The position numbers and the translations under genes were made by a program. A DNA stretch of 45,538 bases. Origin: Cohnella fermenti. GTDB taxonomy: Bacteria > Bacillota > Bacilli > Paenibacillales > Paenibacillaceae. Positions 19,501-26,954 of the stretch are shown here, in pieces. Below the pieces are notes generated by a model that ran no database searches, was not told where the DNA came from, and saw only the letters and a program-made list of their open reading frames with translations. The DNA lies in the NCBI RefSeq assembly GCF_004801405.1, contig NZ_SSOB01000060.1:1-45538 (forward strand), in the 5' to 3' direction. Positions within the stretch are counted from its first letter, which is position 1. The number at the start of each line of letters is the position of its first letter.

Positions 19501-21770
19501 GCTGCCTTTGATGCCGACAGCATGTTCACTTCCGTCCGCGCCTTGAATTCATTCGTCTGCATGGCCAGGGTGGACAAATAGTCCGCGGCTTGATCGACGA
19601 AGCCGCTCGCTATCGCTTGCTGCTCCATTTGATCCTCGAGCCTTGCGATGTCCTCGTCAGACAATAGCTGATCGCCGTCAATCGCCTGCTGCTGGTAGAT
19701 GTTGAAGGCATTCTCCATATCTTCCACAGTCGCATCGACATACGTAATGATATCCATCTCCGCCGCTGGCGTAATGGACGTAATGCGCCCATAACCGACG
19801 ATCGTAGAATCCTTTTCCGCGAATTGCCCCTCATAGAATCCGATAAAATCGCCCACATCGACGGTAGTGAGCTCACTCAAGCCGAATGGAGCATACCGAC
19901 TGTCGCTGTAGCTCATCGAAGTGTGCGCTACCGTGATGGAGTAATTGTCCGGATCTTCATCCGTGTCCGCCTCTACGCTCACAGGCAGAACATCCGGCCT
20001 GAACAACACTTGCTTGACATCCGCGTGATTATAAGCGTAGGTGCTGCCGTCAATCGCTGTAATCTGGACGTAGGCGACATCGCCATCGTCGGCGCCGGTT
20101 GTGTCTACCGTACGCAGATCCGGGCGAACCCCTTCATAGATGGCGACGGCATCGCCCACCTGAATCTCGGCGCTGCCTGTATACGCGAACGTTCCGCTAC
20201 TCGCATTCGCTGCAGCGAGTCCGGCATCGCCGCCGCCCACCGTCGTCGAGATCACCGGAATGGCCGGCGAATCCACATCCGCGCCGTTCAGTCTCATATC
20301 CGTGATATCCGCGAAGCGCAGATAGATCATATCCGGATTCAGCGGAATATTCATAGCTTCTTGCTTGGCGATGCTGAACACGAAGTTCCTCGTCGTCGCA
20401 TCTTGCCCTTGGAACGATAGTCTATCGTCCGTCAACGTCAGTTGATAGGTATTGCCTTCTGCGAACAGACCGCCTTCGGCTGCGGACGCTGCCGTGAAGA
20501 GACCGCTCCCGCCGGTGACGGTAATCCCCGCAGAATCCGGATTTGCGATGTCTTCTAACGTTATGCCCGCCTGTACCTCAGTTGCCGTCAGGGTACCGGT
20601 TACGTCGTTAATAGCGATGGTGTAGCCCGGCTCGACATCCAGCATAGAGTAGCTAGGAACGCTCTGTATCGCATTGCTCACGTTATCTATATACTTCGCA
20701 TACAGCTTCGTATCCGCAGTAACCGTACTGCCCTCCACGAAGATAAGCGACAGCTCGCTGTCCCTAAACCATCCTTGGAAAATATACCCTTCCTTCGACG
20801 GAGCTGGCAACTTGCTCAGCTCTTCCCCTTGCCGTACCGTCTGAGCGGCTACCGCCGTGCCGCCGTTGCTCTCGAACGTAAGGGTATACGTAGGAGCGTC
20901 AGGGTTGGATCCGCCACCATTGTTGCCGCTGCCACCGTTGTTGCCGCCGGTTCCGGTGTCGCCGCCGCTATTATCGCCGCTGTCGTCGCCGGTTCCGGTG
21001 TTGTTCGTCGTGCCGTCATCCGTACCGGGTTCTGACCCTTGATTTCGCCACATCTCCACAACAATGCTATTGCGCATGAAGAGAACAGCCGCTTCCGCTC
21101 GAGACGCTTGGGTACGCGGGTTGAAGTTCCCACTTGCATCCCCGGCGAACAAGCCCGCTTGCCACAGCTTAATGACCGACTCAACTGCCCAAGGAGACAC
21201 ATCGACGAGATCGCCAGGCTCCGTCGTTACGCCATTGCTTGATTCATAGGGAATCTGATAGCTTTCCAAATACCGCAAAGTCTGCGTCGCCATCTGCTCT
21301 CTGGATATGGTTGCATCCGGAGCAAAGTTCCCGTCGCCCGTGCCGACGGTAATCCCTCTCTGAGTCGCCCACTCTACATATGGCGCATACCAAATGCCTG
21401 CCGGCACATCGGCAAAGCTCGAGGTTGAATATTCGCTTACATCCACTCCCGCCATTCGTCCAAGCGCCGTCACATACATGGCACGCGTCATCGTTCCCTT
21501 GGGTGAGAAGGTGTCCGCGCCCGTTCCGCTGAATATGCCATTCTTCTGGACGTAAACGACCGCATCATAGAACCAGTCCGTTGGACTAACATCCTGGAAG
21601 CCGCTTGATGGGGCCGCTGCCGCCTGCTGCACCGGGAACCCGCCTGGCTCTGCCGCCGCTGCCGCCTGCCGCACCGGAAGTCCGGTCACCACCAGGCTGA
21701 TGACCAGCATCCACACCAGAATCCGCGACCTCGACTTCCACCCCCGTTTTATTGCCTTCCTCACACTCAT
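13506..21770 (-). CDS. Giant S-layer-anchored surface protein with B-repeats and C-terminal propeller-like repeats
   Basis: A 2754-residue exported protein. A basic signal peptide (1 to about 39, ending AAAAA) is followed by three SLH domains (about 57-235), which bind pyruvylated cell-wall polymer, then a Gly/Asn/Asp-rich linker (about 243-293). Next come one divergent Listeria-Bacteroides repeat, a unique region of about 900 residues, several divergent B-repeats, twelve regular copies of about 70 residues (signature YTVSF.S.GG, FGGWY, LYAKWT), and a C-terminal region of about 300 residues with repeats of the form W..VG...G.P.-Y..Y that suggests a beta-propeller. The ATG at 21770 follows GGAAGGG. 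No catalytic motif is seen. Likely an adhesin or cell-surface binding protein. Confidence 0.93.
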   Translation of the reverse strand: MSVRKAIKRGWKSRSRILVWMLVISLVVTGLPVRQAAAAAEPGGFPVQQAAAAPSSGFQDVSPTDWFYDAVVYVQKNGIFSGTGADTFSPKGTMTRAMYVTALGRMAGVDVSEYSTSSFADVPAGIWYAPYVEWATQRGITVGTGDGNFAPDATISREQMATQTLRYLESYQIPYESSNGVTTEPGDLVDVSPWAVESVIKLWQAGLFAGDASGNFNPRTQASRAEAAVLFMRNSIVVEMWRNQGSEPGTDDGTTNNTGTGDDSGDNSGGDTGTGGNNGGSGNNGGGSNPDAPTYTLTFESNGGTAVAAQTVRQGEELSKLPAPSKEGYIFQGWFRDSELSLIFVEGSTVTADTKLYAKYIDNVSNAIQSVPSYSMLDVEPGYTIAINDVTGTLTATEVQAGITLEDIANPDSAGITVTGGSGLFTAASAAEGGLFAEGNTYQLTLTDDRLSFQGQDATTRNFVFSIAKQEAMNIPLNPDMIYLRFADITDMRLNGADVDSPAIPVISTTVGGGDAGLAAANASSGTFAYTGSAEIQVGDAVAIYEGVRPDLRTVDTTGADDGDVAYVQITAIDGSTYAYNHADVKQVLFRPDVLPVSVEADTDEDPDNYSITVAHTSMSYSDSRYAPFGLSELTTVDVGDFIGFYEGQFAEKDSTIVGYGRITSITPAAEMDIITYVDATVEDMENAFNIYQQQAIDGDQLLSDEDIARLEDQMEQQAIASGFVDQAADYLSTLAMQTNEFKARTEVNMLSASKAADKVSVENLTVVASLGTTLKHIEGRTSGVSATLQVGADIVIRIHEESDLVIHMTGTFLEEINLGLGVNGDMQGHWHYIETWLGDIPYWYSIDDYVVTANLDAYSYTGINVTAKIATVEHDKLEDALTDWDKANNGGVLGKVRDIATEIQALIDGVQDTAVDAETLKAQYQEMMENETDWVTLIKKELVSKSVRVALNIVEVNFTAEFVVTANVNLTVGADFNYTTAKRYSATLRVLSFTGTSSTVSLPGDGNYQFTFYVMGTLGLRAGIHMELKAGIGSVELNSIGLSIEPGAYVNLWGYFYYQLKRLNGVQSTQSLGALYVEIGIYLQSAVGAQLGDGLLSASVPIYENTWPLYTVGEKRNVSDFAYPQDNKIELNLAGAATSLAVPESLLTMSTFDLTTGNTDTQAYDRSRFDIQVDNANFRYNTTTGKVEVVDTSSPLSKGNLVITWRGAPLSFTSDPIKRSIPVTWRIRSGEYTLQLEPQNGGVTEVIVAPPNTAISVTTLNYPGYTFDGWYTAAAGGTKVTIPSRMSTVDLHLYAHWIANTNTPYTVEHYLMDPDTRTSSGPAYTEELTGTTDTEIRINSARFQDQGYANGTASGAYIRGDGSTVVRVEYYPTSRTMTFDLNYEGAPQSSITALFGKNISARVPVPTRPGYTFAGWSPEAPSIMPTSNTTYTALWTARENTSYNVVYLKQNIANNTYTVADTETYYGATGTEASLTNPTRSYESFTFDESVPGTVLAAPIAGNGTTVLKLYYKRNSYKMTINYNGAGIATKEVNIPFGATTGLYLGAPTWQGHVFTGWSPAPPTTMPEHDIELVAQWTTNRYTVSFDSNGGPEVADQAVDYGDPASEPAEPTKAGYVFGGWYSDSVLESRYDFATLVTTDLALYAKWTALFTVSFSSNGGTEVGDQTVEEGGVASEPDAPTLIGHTFGGWYSDSAKTHAYSFATPVTGSFTLYAKWTLNSYTVSYNSNGGSAVVSQTVEYNGTAAEPASPTREGHTFGGWYTNAGLTDAYNFTTPVTGSFVLYAKWTLNRYTVSFDSDGGTDVGDLTVEYNRTAAEPTAPTRESYEFIGWYSDSNLTQAYSFATPVTADLLLYAKWIHRYTVSFDSTEGTPVDSLMVNEGAQVAMPVAPTRESYVFAGWYTSAGLTDAYNFTAPVTGNFVLYAKWTLNSYTVSFSSDGGSEVADQTVGEGYQAREPEEPTKAGYVFSGWYSNSNLASRYDFTTSVTTDLMLYAKWTASYTMSFDSDGGTTVDNQTVVEGDVASEPDAPTREGHTFGGWYSDRTLTQAYSFTTPVTGSFVLYAKWTLNSYTVSFNSNGGSAVGSQTVDYNGKATQPAAPTLAGHTFGGWYSDSGVTQSFNFAATPITADVTLYAKWTTNSYTVSFNSNGGSAVGSQTVEYNGKATQPAAPTLAGHTFGGWYSDSGVTQSFSFTATPITTDVTLYAKWTTNSYTVSFNSNGGSAVGNQTVEYNGTAAEPAAPTLAGYSFSGWYRELAGTNAYVFTTPVTANLTLYAKWTATYTVSFDSDGGLPTAEAQTVEFNGTAREPDEPTKDGYTFGGWWYIDADQNEAYYSFGTPVTANLSLYAKWTKTSYTVSFNSNGGAAVNSQTVDPGNKATAPNVPTWKGYTFEGWYMDLSGTQAYDFNAAVTGNLTIYAKWTLSPWQAVGDSPGEAFSFRFALDSQGTPYVITSLNGTINVMKYEGDVWANIGSFAGGDLLAIALDHNDTPYIVYAPEGGQLVVRKYNAGTWGDVGQSLSSGLNAPSLAFDNNDIPYLAYVFASGGSYSTKVAKFDGSSNQWVELVGGDALVSGWMPPTIKFDKNNIPYVFQETSDLVSGERSAFISTYVSGSWNTVVSSSPYGAQYSSFALDPNSVPYIVYRDGSVMTVMRYMGSDWETIGTIELGDNWFGARDNLVFDSSGIPYMIYGFGSKATVVKYVDGNWTPVGNAEFSDTAAYDTGMAIDSHDNLYVFYLDAIYTQGKAHLMVMKHDSGL
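14512..17033 (-). repeat. Twelve tandem B-repeats of about 210 bp within the giant gene
   Basis: In-frame tandem repeats encode Listeria-Bacteroides (InlB B-type) units of about 70 residues. Three neighbouring copies around 15100-15600 are nearly identical in DNA with a 213-bp spacing, indicating recent duplication; the others have diverged. Copy number may vary between strains and the array is prone to misassembly. Confidence 0.85.
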
Positions 21771-22035
21771 CCATCCCTTCCGGTATCTCTAAGTAACAAG
21801 CGAATCCGCATCCTATGTACCAGCGAAAATAGTTTATCATGGCAGATTCACTCATCTATGAAACTTAAAGAAAACTTTAAACAGAGCTGGACCGTGCACA
21901 ATTCTCATTCAAAATCGTCACATAGAAAAACAACCCTCTCGAACGAATCTGTGCTACCCTTATGGCTCCTGGGCCAGAAAGGAGAGCAGATCGTTAGAAA
22001 GGGTTGCCGGTTACATTGGATACCTGAATCTCTTA
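21771..22035 (-). promoter_or_regulatory. Leader of giant gene with shared promoter module (21833-21878)
   Basis: This 265-base gap precedes the giant gene. The segment 21833-21878 aligns without gaps to 25801-25846, upstream of the 127-residue protein gene. A 22-base core (21857-21878) is identical and the outer blocks TTTATCATG and AGATT keep identical spacing; only an 8-base spacer and two further bases differ. The core contains the palindrome TTAAAGAAAACTTTAA. On the minus strand the order is core, spacer, then CATGATAAA, which resembles an activator site plus a -10-like element. The part 21847-21863 also matches 1185-1201. Confidence 0.6.
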
Positions 22036-22998
22036 TTATTGCTTGCTTCCAAACTCATCGAGCCATGCACGCACTTCACTCGTTGACTTCGTATTCATTA
22101 AGTTATTTCTTAATTCGCTTGCCCCGCGGAATCCACGGACATAAATCTTGAAGAAGCGAGTCATCGGCTTAAACAGCCGTGGTTCCAGTGTTGAATAGTG
22201 ATCATGGAGATCCAGATGCAACCGAAGCAGGGCAAGCAATTCCTCGCTGCTATGATCCCTTGGCTCCTTCTCAAAGGCAAATGGATTATTAAAAATACCG
22301 CGTCCGATCATAATTCCATCTACGCCATACTGTTCTGCGAGCTTTAAGCCGACTTGGCGGTCAGGTATGTCTCCATTAATGGTCAAGAGCGTATCCGGCG
22401 CCACCTCGTCGCGAAGCTTCTTAATCTCCGGGATGAGCTCCCAGTGAGCGTCTGCTTTGCTCATCTCCTCCCTTGTCCGCAGATGAATGGATAGATTAAC
22501 GATATCTTGTTGTAAAATGTGGGTTAGCCAATCGCGCCATTCGTCTATAGCACGGAACCCCAGCCTTGTTTTGACACTTACAGGCAGATCTCCGGCTTTG
22601 GCTGCTTGAATGATATCCGCTGCAACTTCGGGACGACAGATCAAGCCGCTTCCTTTTCCATTCTCCGCAACGTTATCTACAGGACAGCCCATATTGATAT
22701 CGATCCCTCTAAACCCTTGTTCCGCCATGCCTATACTCATCTGACGGAAGTGTTCCGGCTTATCTCCCCATATGTGCGCTACGATGGGTTGTTCGTCTTC
22801 TGTGAAGGTCAAACGTCCGCGCACGCTATGGTGCCCATCCGGGTGGCAATAGCTCTCCGTGTTCGTAAACTCCGTAAAGAATACATCGGGTCTTGCCGCC
22901 TCGCTCACGACATGGCGAAACACAACGTCCGTCACGTCTTCCATGGGAGCCAATACAAAAAAAGGTCGGGGCAAATCACGCCAAAAATTATTGATCAT
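22036..22998 (-). CDS. tRNA-dihydrouridine synthase family protein
   Basis: About 320 residues, FMN-dependent TIM barrel enzyme that reduces uridines in the tRNA D-loop. It shows the N-terminal LAPMEDVTDVVFR element, the INMGCPVDNVAENGKGSGL motif around the active site, SVKTRLGF, INGDIPD and IMIGRGIFNNPF, all typical of Dus proteins. The catalytic-site segment GKGSGLI differs from the usual G.GA.L pattern. The start is ATG at 22998 because GAGAGG lies 8 bases upstream. It begins 49 bases after the second kinase gene ends, possibly co-transcribed. The genus likely has other Dus genes, so this may be a divergent paralogue. Confidence 0.9.
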   Translation of the reverse strand: MINNFWRDLPRPFFVLAPMEDVTDVVFRHVVSEAARPDVFFTEFTNTESYCHPDGHHSVRGRLTFTEDEQPIVAHIWGDKPEHFRQMSIGMAEQGFRGIDINMGCPVDNVAENGKGSGLICRPEVAADIIQAAKAGDLPVSVKTRLGFRAIDEWRDWLTHILQQDIVNLSIHLRTREEMSKADAHWELIPEIKKLRDEVAPDTLLTINGDIPDRQVGLKLAEQYGVDGIMIGRGIFNNPFAFEKEPRDHSSEELLALLRLHLDLHDHYSTLEPRLFKPMTRFFKIYVRGFRGASELRNNLMNTKSTSEVRAWLDEFGSKQ

Positions 22999-23047
22999 GT
23001 CATAAACCTCTCTGTATCCCAATTTATCTCAATTATTAGCTATCCGT

Positions 23048-25036
23048 TCAATTGTCAACCTTGGGCAACGTGAAATAAAATTGGCTGCCTTCGCCGGGCT
23101 TGCTCTCCACCCATATCGCGCCACCGTGCCGCTCAACAATTTCTTTGGTAATCGCTAAGCCCAATCCGCTTCCCTGCGCTTCGCCGGCTTTATAATGCCG
23201 CTCGAATATGCGTATAAGATGCTCCTGTTCGATTCCTTCCCCCGTGTCCCCCACCATAATGATAACCGCGTCGGTTCTATGAAAGGTCTGGAGCGTTATC
23301 GTACCGTCGGGCGGAGTGAATTTGCAAGCATTATGGACCAGATTCGAGAGCACTCGCTTGATCAGGTGAGCGTCGATCCAAACCTCGGTATCCGCTTCGC
23401 TAGTTGACCTTCTCCGTGCGCATCGCCGCCCGGTATGTTCGATGTCCATAGCCAGTTCCTCAAAGATGCCTTCAATCCAGTCGTTGAAAACGACCTTCTC
23501 CAGCGCCACGGGCGTCTGCATGCCTTGCGCACGGCTAATCTCGAACAAATCGTCGATATAACGATTCACCACTAGCACCTTGTCGTACACTTTGCCGAGT
23601 AAATAATGCTGCTGGTCCGGCGCCACCGTCAACTTATTCACAAGCACTTGAATACCGCCTTGAACGTAAGTGAGCGGACCGCGGATATCATGGGAAATGT
23701 TCTGCAACAATTGGGTACGCGACGCTTGAATTTGCTCGAGTTCTTCATTGGCCCGCTGCAAGCTCGCGGTTTGCTCCGCTACCGTTCTCTCCAGATCCGT
23801 ATTCCAGTCCTCCAGCGTATTCATTAGCTTGCGCTGCGCATTCTCCTCTTTTTTGCGCATCTGATCCATAAGTCCGTACAGGATAATAGCCATAAAAATC
23901 AGTTCGCCAATCGAAGAGAACTGCGAGGAGAAATGCGTATACGGATTGCTCGGTAAAAGGCCGAGAAGAAGCAACGCTTTGGGAACAACCGCCACTAGAA
24001 CAGTCGGCACTTTAACCATGGCCAATTGCCTGGCTACGCGACTTCCTCTCCATGCACATATAATAATAACCCAAAGGATAAGCAGCAAGGTGACATACTT
24101 GAACCAGAACAGGAAAGATCCGATTCCGAGCGGATAGGCAAATACGATGCCTAAGCAAACGATCGGGCATGCGATGTTTACCAATCGGCAGATCCGATCA
24201 GCCATCGGCGCATAGGTTCTCGGAAGCAGCAGGTGCAATAAGAATAAGCTTCCCATCCAACGGCCAAGCACGTAAAAGAAATCATACAGAGCGGACGGAC
24301 TATTCCAAACTGAAATCTCTGACGTCGATCCCGATAAATAGCCTGCTCCGATGAACGGCCGCACGAGTCCGTTCCATATAAACAAGCCGCCAGCGAAGGC
24401 GACCACACTAAGCGTATAGTAAAGATAAGCTCGATTGCGCGTATACCAATAGAGGGCCAATTGATAGGCCACAATGACGAAGTTCGCTCCGTAAAAAAAT
24501 CCGAATAAAATCAGTTCGACGTTCGCATGGTTATAAACCGCCGATTGTTCGATTAATTGAATCGGGGCAACCATGGAGCCTAGTGTTTCGATGCGAATAT
24601 AGACGGTTGCAGGTTGATCTTGCGGAAGATTTATCGCGAAGGTGGGATAATAGCGATTCAGGAAGACCGCCCCGCCTGGTGCATAAACTTCCATTTTATC
24701 CATAAGGGAATTGTTTAAGATCATCTCCCATTTGGCCTCGGAAGACTCGTTTAGAATCACTGCGCGAATCCAATAAGCAGACCGTGTATATCCGAATGAA
24801 GATTTGCCGCCCGCTGATTTAAACCGTCCCTGCACCTCTTGCGATTGGATGTCCTCATACGACCATTGCCGCGCAGCATCCTCCAGTATGTCCATCGTGG
24901 CGTTCAGCGAATAATCGGATTGGCCGTCGCTTAACGTAAGCACTGCAGTGTCATGAGCTTCCTCAGCCTCGGCAACAGAGGCGACAAAAAGCACGTGAAA
25001 TAATCCAATCACAAATAAACAACGTATCATTCTCAT
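23048..25036 (-). CDS. Orphan 7TMR-DISM sensor histidine kinase
   Basis: About 662 residues. A signal-like hydrophobic N-terminus (1-24) precedes a DISMED2-type extracellular domain (about 30-165; FGYTRSAYWIRAVILNES, then WEMILNN), seven hydrophobic helices (about 172-392), a coiled coil (395-440), the H-box with His 449 (QNISHDIRGPLTY), the N-box NLVHNACKFTPPDG, the G1 motif VGDTGEGI and the G2 motif GSGLGLA. The start is ATG at 25036 because GGAG lies 8-9 bases upstream; a longer open frame has no ribosome site. No response regulator gene is adjacent. An alanine/arginine-rich CARRRSTSEAD insert precedes the N-box. Confidence 0.9.
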   Translation of the reverse strand: MRMIRCLFVIGLFHVLFVASVAEAEEAHDTAVLTLSDGQSDYSLNATMDILEDAARQWSYEDIQSQEVQGRFKSAGGKSSFGYTRSAYWIRAVILNESSEAKWEMILNNSLMDKMEVYAPGGAVFLNRYYPTFAINLPQDQPATVYIRIETLGSMVAPIQLIEQSAVYNHANVELILFGFFYGANFVIVAYQLALYWYTRNRAYLYYTLSVVAFAGGLFIWNGLVRPFIGAGYLSGSTSEISVWNSPSALYDFFYVLGRWMGSLFLLHLLLPRTYAPMADRICRLVNIACPIVCLGIVFAYPLGIGSFLFWFKYVTLLLILWVIIICAWRGSRVARQLAMVKVPTVLVAVVPKALLLLGLLPSNPYTHFSSQFSSIGELIFMAIILYGLMDQMRKKEENAQRKLMNTLEDWNTDLERTVAEQTASLQRANEELEQIQASRTQLLQNISHDIRGPLTYVQGGIQVLVNKLTVAPDQQHYLLGKVYDKVLVVNRYIDDLFEISRAQGMQTPVALEKVVFNDWIEGIFEELAMDIEHTGRRCARRRSTSEADTEVWIDAHLIKRVLSNLVHNACKFTPPDGTITLQTFHRTDAVIIMVGDTGEGIEQEHLIRIFERHYKAGEAQGSGLGLAITKEIVERHGGAIWVESKPGEGSQFYFTLPKVDN

Positions 25037-25137
25037 AACAAATCTCCGAGTGAGCTTATCCCGATATTTTAGAACATTCGATATAAATAGTTCCACTCTG
25101 CGGGTGCAAAATCCTTTTTATCTTGTCTAAAAGCAAA

Positions 25138-25170
25138 AACCTCCAACCTACTGTAAAGTAGATGGAGGTT
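25138..25170 (-). terminator. Rho-independent terminator after the 127-residue protein gene
   Basis: AACCTCCA (25138-25145) pairs with TGGAGGTT (25163-25170), and CTAC/GTAG pair inside. On the minus strand a T-rich tail follows (TTTTTGCTTTTAG). It lies about 160 bases after the stop at 25330. The intervening 25171-25329 has no convincing gene. Confidence 0.8.
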
Positions 25171-25329
25171 CTTGTATGTTAATAAAGGGAATTCACGAGC
25201 CACCCGCTTGCCTGTGTCGGCATAGCCAATTGCATCGATGACTGCGATCATGCATCGTATTGCAACTCGACACCAGATACCCACTTTCCGCATGAATAAA
25301 TTGGTCATGGTCATGGCGTTACTCATATT

Positions 25330-25713
25330 TTACTTCAGCGAGGCATACTTGCTCGATCTCACGAACTCGCGATGGGCTTCCTGAATCGCGTTCGCCCGCA
25401 TCTGCAGCTCCTCGGAACCGCCATGCTTCAGTTGCCCGGCAATCTGCATCAGTTTGAACGTATGGTAATAGTCCGCAGCCGCTTTGCTACGACTATGCTG
25501 CAAGGCGTCCTCATACGCTTGGCGTTCCTTTGAGATGCTCATTGCTTGATTGTGTAGATTGGGGTCATATCGTTGCAAGTAGTTCATTTCGCCGGAGCTT
25601 AGCTTCTTGCCCATCATGAGTACATTGCGAATAGATGCTAATCGCGACCCATCCTTGCCTTGCTGCATGGATTTGAGATAATTACTGACTGGCTGCACGG
25701 AATTTACGTTCAT
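25330..25713 (-). CDS. Small conserved-looking protein of unknown function
   Basis: A 127-residue, hydrophilic, mostly helical protein without signal peptide or membrane segment. The core reads KKLSSGEMNYLQRYDP, then SKERQAYEDALQHSRSK, which resembles small helical proteins of Paenibacillaceae and clostridia seen from memory but not named. ATG at 25713 has a strong GGGGGG site 7 bases upstream. It lies 107 bases after the DnaA-like gene, in the same direction. Its upstream region carries the same promoter module as the giant surface protein gene. It ends at the terminator at 25138-25170. Function unknown. Confidence 0.7.
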   Translation of the reverse strand: MNVNSVQPVSNYLKSMQQGKDGSRLASIRNVLMMGKKLSSGEMNYLQRYDPNLHNQAMSISKERQAYEDALQHSRSKAAADYYHTFKLMQIAGQLKHGGSEELQMRANAIQEAHREFVRSSKYASLK

Positions 25714-25800
25714 GCCATTCCCCCCTAATGACAAACATCGCCACATGCAACGATGCCTTGATCCAAGTAACCGAAAAAACCTACAAATATTACTTCCAAA

Positions 25801-25846
25801 TTTATCATGAAAGATTGTGCTACTTATGAAACTTAAAGAAAACTTT
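25801..25846 (-). promoter_or_regulatory. Second copy of the shared promoter module
   Basis: The segment matches 21833-21878 with equal block spacing and an identical 22-base core at 25825-25846. Part of the core overlaps the last codons of the DnaA-like gene. On the minus strand the core is followed by an 8-base spacer, AATCT-type sequence and CATGATAAA, then about 90 bases to the ATG of the 127-residue protein. Confidence 0.6.
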
Positions 25847-26707
25847 GAGTTCTTGAAAAAACCTTGGCATGCTTGAAGGCTCGTGAACGGGCCGTTGATC
25901 TGTAGATGCCCGAGAATTGGCGGCAACCTCGCGGCTCGTTGCTGAATCATCTGCCTCGAATATAACCCGACTTGGAACCTCCCCCGTCAACTGCTGCACC
26001 GTGCCGAGAATCTGCTGGGTATACCGCGCTTCCAGCCAATCACACGCAAACCTCGTGGGCGAATACACGGTCAGACATCCATCTACCATCACTGCACGGC
26101 TGTTATGGAACCAAGTGTCATAGACCGGCTTAGACAACTGGCTGCGGATCACAGACAAGGCATTGCTCCACAAATCATCAGCATCCAACGCAGTCTGCTC
26201 TGGCGGTTCATGTTGGTCGGGCAAAATCATAGGTATGACGAGCCCCCACCGTATGTTCAATCGCCCATTCTCTATATCAGTACTCAGGTCATTAGGCGGT
26301 GCATCTGAGGCCATGACGACTTGCTTGAAGTCAGAGCACATTCGCCTTACGAGGACCAGTAAATGCTTCCGCTCCTTGGCGTCGGTAAGTTGTTCCACCT
26401 CATCCAGCAAGAGCACATCGCATGACTCCAATGCAGACTCCAACGACTCACGGGCATGGAAATAGGATTTAAGCTCATTGGCGGTGAGATAAAGCACTTG
26501 TCGCCCAGTATTGAGCTTACCGATCGTCCTGCCTATCGCTTGAAGCAAATGCGTCTTACCCACACCCACAGGACCATGGATAAAGAGAGGATTATAAGCT
26601 TGGGCAGGACTCTGTATAACTGCTTCAGTTGCTGCGTAAGCCAAGCGATTTCCAGCATGAAGAACAAAGCTTTCTAGCGTCATTGTATCATCCGTTGTAC
26701 AAGGCAA
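25820..26707 (-). CDS. DnaA-like protein with AAA+ core followed by DnaA domain I (rearranged)
   Basis: A 295-residue protein. Residues 10-165 match the DnaA AAA+ core: FVLHAGNRLAYAA, Walker A GPVGVGKT (45-52), Walker B VLLLDE (98-103), a sensor-I-like MASDAPPND (132-140) and an arginine-finger-like GRLNIRWGL. Residues 177-250 match DnaA domain I (LWSNALSVIRSQLSKPVYDTWF through ACDWLEARY and LTGEVPSRVIF), which in DnaA is N-terminal. The AAA+ lid and the DNA-binding domain IV are absent. TTG at 26707 is the start because AGGGGG lies 8 bases upstream. It could modulate replication initiation by binding DnaA or its partners, by inference. Confidence 0.85.
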   Translation of the reverse strand: MPCTTDDTMTLESFVLHAGNRLAYAATEAVIQSPAQAYNPLFIHGPVGVGKTHLLQAIGRTIGKLNTGRQVLYLTANELKSYFHARESLESALESCDVLLLDEVEQLTDAKERKHLLVLVRRMCSDFKQVVMASDAPPNDLSTDIENGRLNIRWGLVIPMILPDQHEPPEQTALDADDLWSNALSVIRSQLSKPVYDTWFHNSRAVMVDGCLTVYSPTRFACDWLEARYTQQILGTVQQLTGEVPSRVIFEADDSATSREVAANSRASTDQRPVHEPSSMPRFFQELKVFFKFHK

Positions 26708-26954
26708 TGTCGAATCCCCCTAACGGCAATTAGTTAGATCATTATAACCAGGAGTTGGAAAGGAAGCGACCGTGAAAATCTGGCTAAAACGGGCAGATTC
26801 GTGAGGAAAGTTTTACAGGAGTCAGACGTATCGGGGTCCTTGCCCACCAAAGGATTGTTTTTCTTAGTGTTGCTGTATAAGTTCAACTGGGCCTACCGAT
26901 TATCCAATAATACGGTGAAATATTAATAACTGGTGGATTTTCGACACATTTCAA
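26708..26954 (-). promoter_or_regulatory. Promoter region of the DnaA-like gene
   Basis: Read on the minus strand, TATAAT occurs at 26741-26746, 34 bases upstream of the TTG start, a reasonable -10. No good -35 lies at standard spacing. The rest of this 247-base gap shows no gene or clear repeat. Confidence 0.4.

Noticed and set aside
25069..25326. 85-codon minus-strand frame after the 127-residue protein gene
   Set aside because: It runs through the rho-independent terminator at 25138-25170 and has no ribosome site or recognisable motif.
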